A stretch of 42,326 nucleotides of DNA from IMG/VR virus record IMGVR_UViG_3300046535_001133, positions 1-42,326 of that record; one strand, written 5' to 3'. Position numbers and translations under genes: made by a program. Of this stretch, positions 30,487 through 37,913 are shown piece by piece; within the stretch, counting starts at the first letter, position 1, and every line of letters begins with the position of its first letter. Source of the stretch: a virus. Below the pieces are notes generated by a model, which did no database searches, was not told where the DNA came from, and worked only from the letters and a program-made list of their open reading frames with translations.

Positions 30487-30719
30487 TACAGGTCCTCAAC
30501 CCGCTGCGGAAGCGGTGTAATCGGGAGTTCTTTCGGAAGCGGGTTCTTGTAGAACGCGTTTCGGCCGGGTTGGTCCACACACTTGAACGTGCCGGGCCCT
30601 TGACAGAGCACCAACCCATTCTGGACAACCATCTTCGAACGGTTGTACGAGACGCCACATCGGGCACACTCGTACCACTCTTCAGATTTCTTCCGGTTGG
30701 TCTGGCGTCCTTCAATCAT
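30486..30719 (-). CDS. Small zinc-ribbon-like protein
   Basis: The 77-residue product shows YECARCGVSYNRSKM (C18-x2-C21) and LVLCQGPGTFKCVD (C39, C47), a four-cysteine pattern typical of a zinc ribbon. A Pro-rich C-terminus follows (NPLPKELPITPLPQRVEDL). Such proteins occur in phage head-tail regions and may stabilise the connector. The role is not known. Confidence 0.6.
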   Translation of the reverse strand: MIEGRQTNRKKSEEWYECARCGVSYNRSKMVVQNGLVLCQGPGTFKCVDQPGRNAFYKNPLPKELPITPLPQRVEDL

Positions 30720-30720
30720 G

Positions 30721-31803
30721 TTACATCTCGTGCGCGGAACAGCTGATGCTTTTTACTGTGGACGTTGCAGTGGCGGTGATGTCCGCGAGTTGCAGGTCGA
30801 ACCAGACCGCCGTGTTCAGCGCATTACCCGTGGACGAACCGACGATCGAGAACGGAACCTGAAGCATCCCGGTGAGCGACGTCCAGCTGCGCGTTGCACC
30901 AATTACTGTACCTGATGCGGCCGCCCCATTAGCTGGAGGCGTGCCCGTCCCAAACGCAAGTTTCCACTGTGTGTTGTTTGCAGTGACGGTGTTTGCGACA
31001 TCACCGGTGATTTCGAAGATGATGCGGCCAGTTGCTACAGGTGTGATGACGCAGGGAGAGGCTGCAGCACCAAGCCCGTTCATCTTGAACGTGGCAGTCG
31101 CATTGCCGGTCTGGTCGGCGGGATTCGCTTGGACTAGCGCCGGCGCTACCGCAATCACAGCGTTCGTTGTCGTTGAGATCAGATACTGTCCGGCGGATGA
31201 CGTCGTTGGATACGTCGCAGTCGTGCCGATGTAATTCGTGCCATTCCCACGCAGGATCGTCCCGGTTGTAGCAACTCCGTTTATCTGTACTCCGGTCGTT
31301 GCATTTACTACAGGTGAAATAACCGAGGTGCCGAAATACCCAGTTCTGATTAGGTTGCTGACACCTCCGAGATCCTGCGTGTTCGTTGTGCCGTGCGGAT
31401 ACAAGTTGAAGTTCGTTCCGTCGATGCCCCAATCATGCGTTGGAATACCGAATAGGAACAGACCAGTGCTGATGTACACACCGGCACTAGCTGCTTGGAT
31501 GTACAACGATGAAACTGTAGCACAGTCAGTCCTACACGCATAGATTTCAGAGTCATTCGCATCAGCGTAGGTCTGCCCGGCGGTAATCCCATCCATGGAG
31601 AAGGTAGGAATTCCGCCTGCCCCAAGAAATAAGCCAGTATCAGTCGCTGAAGTGAATGCGTAACTAGGTGCCGCTTTTGTGCCGTCGCCAGCGGTGAAAA
31701 CAGAAGTTGAACTTGTTGGCGGCGTCACTACAATTGGAGGCTGAGCAAGCACCATCGCACTAGCGGCTAAAAGCGCGATGAGTAGCGCGAGAATCCTATT
31801 CAT
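30721..31803 (-). CDS. Fibre-like protein with a Sec signal peptide
   Basis: The 360-residue product starts with a clear signal sequence: MNRI, hydrophobic core LALLIALLAASAMVL, and a likely cut after the alanine of VLAQ near residue 20. The rest is Gly/Thr/Ser/Ala-rich beta structure (SYAFTSATDTGLFLGAGGI, TGVQINGVATTGTILRG) ending in a beta sandwich with two cysteines. The body looks like a fibre, but an export signal is unusual for a virion protein. It may be secreted to the periplasm or the leader may be cut during host export. It overlaps the 31796 gene by eight bases. Confidence 0.65.
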   Translation of the reverse strand: MNRILALLIALLAASAMVLAQPPIVVTPPTSSTSVFTAGDGTKAAPSYAFTSATDTGLFLGAGGIPTFSMDGITAGQTYADANDSEIYACRTDCATVSSLYIQAASAGVYISTGLFLFGIPTHDWGIDGTNFNLYPHGTTNTQDLGGVSNLIRTGYFGTSVISPVVNATTGVQINGVATTGTILRGNGTNYIGTTATYPTTSSAGQYLISTTTNAVIAVAPALVQANPADQTGNATATFKMNGLGAAASPCVITPVATGRIIFEITGDVANTVTANNTQWKLAFGTGTPPANGAAASGTVIGATRSWTSLTGMLQVPFSIVGSSTGNALNTAVWFDLQLADITATATSTVKSISCSAHEM

Positions 31804-32143
31804 AGTAGAACACCTTCAGGGTGGAGTCAGCACCAGTGGCAATGAATGCCGCCTGGGACAGGTTGTTATGCCCATCGATGGAGATTGAGGATCCAGCAGG
31901 GACAATGGGACCAGCATTGGCGCCAGCAGCAGAAGTCGAAGCGGCAGATAACGGATCGTTTCTGTACCGGACGTCTGTGGCCGTGACAAACACAATCGCG
32001 CCGGTCCGCTTTCTCTTTCCTGTCGGCTGAATCTTCGTCGCAGTAAGATTCACCACGGCACCTGAGGTAACCGTCAAGGACTCAAAATCAACGATGTCCC
32101 TTGCAATGTTGATGTTCGACGAAATGTACGGTCTAACTGCCAT
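31796..32143 (-). CDS. Small beta-rich virion/decoration protein
   Basis: The 115-residue product (MAVRPYISSNINIARDIVDF start) contains FESLTVTSGAVVNLTATKIQ and RTGAIVFVTATDVRYRNDP. The end is TLKVFYYE. From memory this pattern recurs in small virion proteins of many short-tailed phages, where it forms a beta sandwich. No catalytic residues are seen. It overlaps the glycosyltransferase gene by eleven bases. Confidence 0.65.
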   Translation of the reverse strand: MAVRPYISSNINIARDIVDFESLTVTSGAVVNLTATKIQPTGKRKRTGAIVFVTATDVRYRNDPLSAASTSAAGANAGPIVPAGSSISIDGHNNLSQAAFIATGADSTLKVFYYE

Positions 32144-33113
32144 GGGCTACTTCCTTCTCCACATACTGGCCTTCGGCTACTCGCCTAAGCCACAGTTTTG
32201 CCTTGGCCCAGACCGCTTTCGGGTCAAGCCACTTACTCGGAACGTAGAACCCGTTTGCGAGCAACTCCGGATCAACCCATGAGGTGCTAAGTGGCTGCTC
32301 ATGGTCCGGCCACAACATGAACACTGGAGTTCCGCAACAGTGAGCCGCAACGTGGCCCAGTCCGCTACTGAATCCAATGTACCCATCCAGCCCGCGAAGA
32401 ACCTCAACCGCTCCTCCGAACGAGGTGGTACCCACGGGCGGAATCCCCCGTCGGTCAACCATCCAACGGAGCGGTCCGTCTGGATTGTAAACGGCGGAAG
32501 TAAGATCGTCCCAGGACCCGCCGAGTAGGGCGAATCGAACATTGGGAAACTCCGCAGCTGCTAGTTGGAGGAACTCAGTCCACTCATCAGCTCCCCAGGT
32601 TCTCCAGGCTGCAGCACCTCTGTAGGATGCACAAGAGATGCCAAGCAGGAGATCTCCCGGTTCAGCACTCGCCAAGACCGAATTGGCCTGTCGCCTGTGG
32701 TCAGCATTCGTGTGAAGCGGATACCGATAAGTAGTCGGCAGATCAGGAAGCCAATCAGCCAGAGGACGTCCAGCCTCGAGGTGTGGGTTGCAGGCGAGCA
32801 TGCAGATCTGACCGGGTCCGAACTGAGAAGTAACATCGGCCCAGTTGTTGAGTCGGTGTTCTTGCATCCAGTGTCGGATTGTACTGTACTCATACCCGAT
32901 ATATCCGAACGCCTCAATGGCTGGATGTAGCTCACAAAATTGGTGGAGCCGTCGGGGTGCTCCATCCAGACCGAGTATGGCAAAGCGCTCTCCAGTATTG
33001 GCGTACTTTGTCCAAGACCACTGAAACTCGCCAATTCCGGATGGGACAACGAGAGTTCGAAGTCCATTGAGGACCTCCGGGGGGATTGATCCTGCCTGAC
33101 CGAAGTATTTCAC
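32133..33113 (-). CDS. Glycosyltransferase, GT9/heptosyltransferase-like
   Basis: GTG 33113 follows GGAG with nine-base spacing. The 326-residue protein has the two-domain GT-B layout of ADP-heptose transferases. LLLGISCASYRGAAAWRTWG (about 155-174) parallels the GISAGSxxxxKxWP box. VRFALLGGSWD (about 193-203) is the nucleotide-side strand. DGYIGFSSGLGHVAAHCCGTPVF (about 244-266) matches the DSGLGHLAAALGTP box, in which an initial Asp-Ser pair is expected. It probably transfers a sugar to a glycan or virion protein. With the methyltransferase and GT2 directly upstream it forms a sugar-modifying trio. Confidence 0.8.
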   Translation of the reverse strand: MKYFGQAGSIPPEVLNGLRTLVVPSGIGEFQWSWTKYANTGERFAILGLDGAPRRLHQFCELHPAIEAFGYIGYEYSTIRHWMQEHRLNNWADVTSQFGPGQICMLACNPHLEAGRPLADWLPDLPTTYRYPLHTNADHRRQANSVLASAEPGDLLLGISCASYRGAAAWRTWGADEWTEFLQLAAAEFPNVRFALLGGSWDDLTSAVYNPDGPLRWMVDRRGIPPVGTTSFGGAVEVLRGLDGYIGFSSGLGHVAAHCCGTPVFMLWPDHEQPLSTSWVDPELLANGFYVPSKWLDPKAVWAKAKLWLRRVAEGQYVEKEVAHGS

Positions 33114-33114
33114 T

Positions 33115-33753
33115 TCAAAACTCCTTCGGCGGTTTCACGCCGATAACAAAGTTCCAGCCCTGCCACTTGGGTTTCTCGCAGAATTCGGACTGAAGGAAGA
33201 ACTCCCGCTCCACATCAAACAGTCCTTGGAGGATCCACAGCCGGAGCTCTTCTCTACTGACTCGTCGAACGTGGAACTCACCGTCGAGCGCGTCGACTTC
33301 TTCCGGACAGGAAAAGATGGCAAAGCCGCCTGGCCGAAGATGGGTGTAGACGTTCTTGATAACCTGCATGGGGTCTGGAACGTGTTCGATGATCTCCATG
33401 CACAAGGCCAGGTCGAATCGCTCGTTCAGGAGGAAGAGTTCCGATGCGTTATGGCACCAGGCTTCATCATACCCCATCTGCTCTTTGGCGTGCTTGCAGC
33501 TGAGCCGGCTGATATCGATCCCCACCACGCGTTTGACCGAGCCGTGCCCCAGGCGAATCAACGAGCCGAAGAGGCCTCTGTTGCATCCAACATCCAGGAC
33601 TGAGACTGGCGCGATCTCTCGCACCAAACTGCATACGGTGTGGATCCGGTCGACGTGTTCTCGCAGGCCGTTGATCAGAGTCGGGAAGGAGTTGTAGAGC
33701 TCAAAATCATGCTCTTCATACAACTGCTGGATCGACTCAGAAGTAACTCGCAC
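33115..33753 (-). CDS. Class I SAM-dependent methyltransferase
   Basis: GTG 33753 has a perfect GAGGAG (33761-33766). The 212-residue protein has the Methyltransf_11-type core: SVLDVGCNRGLFGSLI (51-66, SAM motif I), VVGIDIS (76-82, motif II) and FDLALCMEIIEHVPDP (motif IV). HLRPGGFAIFSCPEEV (post-motif) follows. It is of the small-molecule or sugar methyltransferase type, not a DNA methyltransferase (no NPPY or PC motif). It lies between two glycosyltransferases and overlaps the GT2 gene by 17 bases, so a methylated sugar is the likely product. Confidence 0.85.
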   Translation of the reverse strand: MRVTSESIQQLYEEHDFELYNSFPTLINGLREHVDRIHTVCSLVREIAPVSVLDVGCNRGLFGSLIRLGHGSVKRVVGIDISRLSCKHAKEQMGYDEAWCHNASELFLLNERFDLALCMEIIEHVPDPMQVIKNVYTHLRPGGFAIFSCPEEVDALDGEFHVRRVSREELRLWILQGLFDVEREFFLQSEFCEKPKWQGWNFVIGVKPPKEF

Positions 33754-34624
33754 GACGCATCTCCTCGTTGATCCGGTCGGACCGTTGGAACATCACTTCG
33801 TATGAGAGGCGCCCGGCCTCCTTCTTACTCATCTTCATCCCCCGGACCCAGGCTGCTTCAGTATCAAGATCGTGAGGTGGGGGTGCCGAGAGCGAAGCTC
33901 CTGCAAAGTAGTGGACGAGTGGGGGTCCCGGGAGACATACAACTCCCCTTTCGGACCTGAGCCACACACGGACACTAATGCACTCGTCGATGCACCAGGT
34001 GTCCCTGCTGAACCCCCCAATCGCTTCCCATGTTCTCGCGTGAGCTGCGAAGCCAACGCCATTGACGTTGATGTAGGGACGGGCATAGCCTTCTCCGTTC
34101 CAGTGGGGGTTGTTCGGGACCTGGTCCAACCAGGAGAGGTCCTTTGTGTACATCTCCTCTTTCGTCCGAAGGAGGGAAGGACCTCGGTATTCCGCTTTCA
34201 CTGGGTTGACCGTCAAGTCGCTGGCGTTCCAGTATGGGAACTGCACAAGCCCGACTGTTTCCAGTTCGTTCTTCTGCAGAAACCACAGCATGTTGGTCAA
34301 CGCGAACGGGGTAACCAGAACATCATCTCCCAGATACACAATCCAATCGGATTTCGCACACACAGCTTCAAACGCCGCTTGTGCCGCACCGTGCAGGTTG
34401 GACCATCTTGGCAGGTGAGTGACTTCAATTCCAGGAAACTGCTTTGGCAATCTTGCATAGCCTTCCCGGACTTCTTTTCTCCCGCATGGGTCCTCGAAGA
34501 TCCTGACCATCTCCAACACAGACGGATCATTCTCCTCGATTGACCGGAGCAAAGCTGCAAGGCGTAACAGGCCGTTGAAACTCGGAACAACAAAAGAGGT
34601 GCGGACAGGCGATCCAATCCGCAC
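33737..34624 (-). CDS. Glycosyltransferase family 2-like protein
   Basis: I place the start at GTG 34624 because GGAGG (34633-34637) lies eight bases ahead and the fold begins at once (VRTSFVVPSFNGLLRLAALL). The frame is open to TTG 34768, but those 48 codons look noncoding and have no SD. The 295-residue protein has the GT-A pattern: VVPSFNG, LGDDVLVTP-type Asp pair (WIVYLGDDVL), and NGVGFAAHARTWEAIGGFS with a later Asp-Glu (CIDECISVRVW). It probably transfers a sugar from a nucleotide donor. It is the first gene of the trio lying between the capsid and fibre genes. Confidence 0.8.
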   Translation of the reverse strand: MRIGSPVRTSFVVPSFNGLLRLAALLRSIEENDPSVLEMVRIFEDPCGRKEVREGYARLPKQFPGIEVTHLPRWSNLHGAAQAAFEAVCAKSDWIVYLGDDVLVTPFALTNMLWFLQKNELETVGLVQFPYWNASDLTVNPVKAEYRGPSLLRTKEEMYTKDLSWLDQVPNNPHWNGEGYARPYINVNGVGFAAHARTWEAIGGFSRDTWCIDECISVRVWLRSERGVVCLPGPPLVHYFAGASLSAPPPHDLDTEAAWVRGMKMSKKEAGRLSYEVMFQRSDRINEEMRRASYF

Positions 34625-34777
34625 CCCCCTTTCCTCCATCAACACATCGCCCAAGGTACGCGTTCGCTCCTCCCGGCCAGGAGAAGAGACGGACCCACCG
34701 ACGGCTTGTTCTGCCATCGGGATCGATGGATCCGAGCACGTACCTGCTAGCGTTGGGTCCTGTGTCAACGTCAGAAC

Positions 34778-35011
34778 CTATGACTGTGTTCCGACCACGG
34801 TGCCACCCGAGTTCCAGGCAAAGCCTGGCGCCTCGGCTGTCGCTGCTTCGGTGGTGCGCCACTTGCCGTCGCTGCCCACCCAGAGGTACCAGTCGTTCCC
34901 CGCAGTGTCCTGGATGACGAAGCCGCCGGGGGAAGTTTTCGTTCCCCCGACGTCACTCGGTCCAGTCAAGCGGGTAAACCCTGGAAGTGTGCCCGTTGAC
35001 TTGCTGGCCAT
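34778..35011 (-). CDS. Small decoration/fibre-tip-like protein
   Basis: The 77-residue product, starting MASKSTGTLPGFTRLTGPSD, is a small beta-rich protein (FVIQDTAGNDWYLWVGSDGK). It ends GGTVVGTQS, nearly the same as the end of the tail fibre at 27947 (GTVVGTQT). It directly follows the capsid gene in the late direction, where decoration or head-fibre proteins usually lie. The role is inferred. Confidence 0.65.
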   Translation of the reverse strand: MASKSTGTLPGFTRLTGPSDVGGTKTSPGGFVIQDTAGNDWYLWVGSDGKWRTTEAATAEAPGFAWNSGGTVVGTQS

Positions 35012-35014
35012 GGG

Positions 35015-35941
35015 TTAACCTCCGCTGCTCCCGTACACTCCTCTCCACTCCGAGAAGCCCATGCTGTATCGGGTGAAGATTTTGTACAGGGCGTCCCCGG
35101 ACAGGAAGTCATCGGCGTTGGCCATTTCAGGCTTCGTGCGCCAGATGAACCGCATGTCGTGCCCACCGCTCTTCTTCGTCTTCTTGGGCGGTGAACAGAG
35201 GAACCAGGAGTCGGCGTCGGTGAGGTACCGGCAGGTGAGGAAGCCGTTCTCGTCGATCTCGCCTTTCAGCGGATTGATCTCGTTGTTCGCGGTGTACGGC
35301 TTGTACTCCGAGCCCAGGACTTCCTTCGCGATCCACTTGAACGTCGGATCGATGATCAACAGCGCCGGAGACATGATCTGGGGGCGACCCCGATCGTCCT
35401 TCAGTGTGTTGTAGAAGTCCAACGCGGACTGATACGCGGTGTAGCCGAAGTCGACGTCCGAGCTCGGCTTGTTGGCGATGACCGTGCCACCGTCCAATCG
35501 GGTGTGCGCCGTGTTGCAGAGGGACAGCGCATCCCACCCTGTGAAGGACGAAGAGAACGCGTTGTTCAGCGTGCTCCAGGCGTCCACCTCGATCTTGTAC
35601 GCCGCAGCCCTTCCGAGCTCCGACGACATCTGGTTCATGATCGAGTACAGGTCATCATCGTACATCTCACGAGTGATGCGGAAACCCAGACCATACGAGG
35701 CGTGGGTGTAGCGCTTCGAATCCCCGATCAGTGGATCGTCGAAGCTCGTGTTCGTGCCTTCCGGCTTGGGCACCATGCTGCCCAGTCCTGCGACCTTCAG
35801 GTCCTCCTCGTACGCACGCTCACTGGTATCGGTGTTGAACACCGACGGCCACTGAGGCTGCTGCGCGTCAATCTCATTGAACGCAACATCCATGAGACCG
35901 GGCGCGAGGAGGGCTGAAAATCCACCAGTGGTGGTTGTCAT
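35015..35941 (-). CDS. Major capsid protein
   Basis: ATG 35941 has GGAG eight bases ahead. The 308-residue protein starts MTTTTGGFSALLAPGLMDVA. A region follows with FRITREMYDDDLYSIMNQMS (spine helix-like), then beta and helix segments including LLIIDPTFKWIAKEVLGSEY. The end is KIFTRYSMGFSEWRGVYGSS. The order fits HK97-fold capsid proteins with no visible protease-cut propeptide. Its place between the decoration genes and the portal/scaffold block supports the call. Folding may use the GroES-like protein. Confidence 0.85.
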   Translation of the reverse strand: MTTTTGGFSALLAPGLMDVAFNEIDAQQPQWPSVFNTDTSERAYEEDLKVAGLGSMVPKPEGTNTSFDDPLIGDSKRYTHASYGLGFRITREMYDDDLYSIMNQMSSELGRAAAYKIEVDAWSTLNNAFSSSFTGWDALSLCNTAHTRLDGGTVIANKPSSDVDFGYTAYQSALDFYNTLKDDRGRPQIMSPALLIIDPTFKWIAKEVLGSEYKPYTANNEINPLKGEIDENGFLTCRYLTDADSWFLCSPPKKTKKSGGHDMRFIWRTKPEMANADDFLSGDALYKIFTRYSMGFSEWRGVYGSSGG

Positions 35942-35952
35942 TTTTCAGTCTC

Positions 35953-36477
35953 CTACGAAGTTTTCTGACCCTGGAAGAATGACGGGTCGAAGCTGAATAC
36001 GACCCACCCCAGAGTATCCCCGATTGCCTGATTGGCGCCGTCCTGCGCGTTCAGCCAGAAGTTCCACACAATGACGCGTGTCTTCTGGGCTGCGGTGGTC
36101 TTCGCGTTGTCGACGGTCCACTTGCCGCTGCCGGCGTGTTTCGTGATCCCGTACATCTTGCCGCGGTCAGTCGCTGCGGTCGTGCCGCTGCCTGCCGCCG
36201 AAGCGTCGATGTTGCCGATGAAGAGTGTGTCGGGGTGAGCAAGGTCCACTGTCTGCGTCTTCGCGCCGGCAGTTGAACCTGACTGGCCATCCCTCGTTGC
36301 GATACCCATGATGAGAGGCGGATCCGTTGGACACTCGTTCAAGTATCCAGCCGTGAGGTAGACGGGAGCGCCTTTCTTGAACGTCTGAGTGGCGGCCTCG
36401 GGGAAATCTTCCCGAGGGATCGACAGACCAGACAGGGTTCGCACCGAGCGGAAGGCAATGCGAGGCTGTGTTGCCAC
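35953..36477 (-). CDS. Capsid decoration-like protein
   Basis: The 174-residue protein (MATQPRIAFRSVRTLSGLSI start) is beta-rich with KKGAPVYLTAGYLNECPTD, LIMGIATRDGQSGSTAG and DTLFIGNIDASAAGSG. These segments resemble head-stabilising proteins that lie just before the major capsid gene. The end (LGWVVFSFDPSFFQG) is aromatic. No enzyme motif is seen. It lies 11 bases upstream of the capsid gene in the late direction. Confidence 0.65.
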   Translation of the reverse strand: MATQPRIAFRSVRTLSGLSIPREDFPEAATQTFKKGAPVYLTAGYLNECPTDPPLIMGIATRDGQSGSTAGAKTQTVDLAHPDTLFIGNIDASAAGSGTTAATDRGKMYGITKHAGSGKWTVDNAKTTAAQKTRVIVWNFWLNAQDGANQAIGDTLGWVVFSFDPSFFQGQKTS

Positions 36478-36492
36478 GTTTGACTCCTTCTG

Positions 36493-36912
36493 CTACGATT
36501 TGAACGGGCCAGCAGTGTCCTTGAAAACGAGCGGACCGGATGAACTGGGGCTCAGACCCGCAGCTCTCACCGCCCGCTCCGCGTTCTCTTTGGCCGCTGC
36601 GACCATGTTGTCGATTGCCCCCGCATGCCGCTCTCGGGCGTCGCGCCTTTTGCTTTCGATGTTTTCCTCGAAGGCACGCTTGCTGATCTTGCAGAGAATC
36701 AGATCAGTTCCCCGCCGCCTGGCTACTCCACCAGCCGCAGGGACGATATCCGGCTTGAGTTCCGCCGGGAGTTCAGGGGAGTCGAACTTACATACGACGT
36801 ACCCCTGGTCGATTCGCATGAGCATTGCACGCTCGTCGGTGTTACACCACCGATAAACATGCTCTTTGTCTTCCTGTGCTTCTGGGACGAAAAACTTGTC
36901 ACGCACGATCAA
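36493..36912 (-). CDS. 139-residue unknown virion-region protein
   Basis: The protein starts MIVRDKFFVPEAQEDKEHVY and contains RWCNTDERAMLMRIDQGYVV. A middle helix is rich in Arg, Glu and Lys (FEENIESKRRDARERHAGAI), followed by AKENAERAVRAAGL. The first part could be a small beta fold; the second is charged helix. It overlaps the scaffold candidate by 14 bases. Position suggests a head-assembly protein. No family is recognised. Confidence 0.65.
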   Translation of the reverse strand: MIVRDKFFVPEAQEDKEHVYRWCNTDERAMLMRIDQGYVVCKFDSPELPAELKPDIVPAAGGVARRRGTDLILCKISKRAFEENIESKRRDARERHAGAIDNMVAAAKENAERAVRAAGLSPSSSGPLVFKDTAGPFKS

Positions 36913-37693
36913 ACACCGTTGTCCTTCTGCCTGGCTGACCAGCCTTACGGTTGATCGTCATGGCGTCGAGTTGTTCTTGGGAAGTGCCGTTCTCTTCCAG
37001 CTTCAACAGATACGCGTTGTGCTCGAAGCCCATAGCCCTGGCAGCAGCCTCTGTCTTGTGATTCCCCACAAGCTTAGGGCCCTTCTTCGCTGCAGCAGGC
37101 GTCGCTGCTCGCGAAGCAGGTGTGGGAACCGCTGCAACCGGCTTGGGCTTCGGAGGAGTAGCTGGCACTACCGGTTCCTCGGGTGGCGCTGGCTCCGCTT
37201 GCTCGCCTGCTACGACTTCCGGTTCGGCCGGTGGCTGGTTGAAGATTCGGGCTTGCGTGTCCGGATCCTGCATCTTCACCATCATGTACAACTGCCGGTG
37301 GATCCCCTTCTGGATCCGCTGCGTCGGATGCATCGACTGCTTCAATTGGTTGACCAGAGCACGAACCGTCTTCTTCGTATCCCGGAAGACTGTGTCGTAG
37401 TCCGGGACGGTCGCGGAGAAGGCGGCTTCGTCGTCCTGCTCGAACCGGGCGTTCTGCGCCTCGATTGACGCAGTCAATCCACCAGTTCGCTCCGTAACCT
37501 TCTCATCCAGTAACTGCTCTGGAGTCTTCTCCGCGGCTGGGATGACCGGTTCAGCTGCGGCGGGTTTCGTTGCCGCCTGAGCTGCACGCGTCTCCAGAAA
37601 CTCCAGGACCTCATCAATGTGATGACCGGCATACGGGCCAGCAGTCACCATCCCTGTGTCCTTATCAATATCCTGTTGTCTTACTGCGGCCAT
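36899..37693 (-). CDS. Scaffolding protein candidate
   Basis: The 264-residue product is rich in Ala, Pro, Glu, Gln and Lys with long disordered stretches (EPEVVAGEQAEPAPPEEP). Helical parts include VRALVNQLKQSMHPTQRIQ. The C-terminus is basic and helical (NHKTEAAARAMGFEHNAYLL). This make-up, and its place between portal and capsid genes, fits a phage scaffold whose C-terminus binds the capsid shell. No protease motif is seen, so it probably leaves without being cut. Confidence 0.65.
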   Translation of the reverse strand: MAAVRQQDIDKDTGMVTAGPYAGHHIDEVLEFLETRAAQAATKPAAAEPVIPAAEKTPEQLLDEKVTERTGGLTASIEAQNARFEQDDEAAFSATVPDYDTVFRDTKKTVRALVNQLKQSMHPTQRIQKGIHRQLYMMVKMQDPDTQARIFNQPPAEPEVVAGEQAEPAPPEEPVVPATPPKPKPVAAVPTPASRAATPAAAKKGPKLVGNHKTEAAARAMGFEHNAYLLKLEENGTSQEQLDAMTINRKAGQPGRRTTVFDRA

Positions 37694-37913
37694 CTTTCAG
37701 CTCCGGTTTCTTTTTGGACATGTTTTCAAGGTCCAGCAGATTCTGGTCAATGAACTGCAGTCGGCCCTGAACCTGTAAGAGGGCTTCAGCATTTTCTGCA
37801 CGCTTAAGCAGGTCCAGGCAGTCCTGGCGGCATTCCTTGAGGTGGTCCAGGAACAGGTCCTGCACCGCCTGGGGCTGGCGGAGCCATTTGTCCTTGTCCA
37901 ACCATTCCTCCAA
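37665..37913 (-). CDS. Small helical protein overlapping the portal gene end
   Basis: A TTG at 37913 opens an 82-residue frame overlapping the last 110 bases of the portal gene. The product is helical and charged: WLRQPQAVQDLFLDHLKECR, then LLKRAENAEALLQVQGRLQF and IDQNLLDLENMSKKKPELKD. Small helical proteins with a similar LRVQGRLEALD-type segment follow portal genes in other short-tailed phages, so the frame is probably real despite the weak start. The role is unknown. Confidence 0.55.
   Translation of the reverse strand: MEEWLDKDKWLRQPQAVQDLFLDHLKECRQDCLDLLKRAENAEALLQVQGRLQFIDQNLLDLENMSKKKPELKDGRSKTTGY

Noticed and set aside
34625-34768. N-terminal extension of the GT2 gene from TTG 34768
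   Set aside because: No SD, unnatural composition, and an ideal GGAGG with GTG 34624 sits exactly at the start of the fold; kept only as an alternative.
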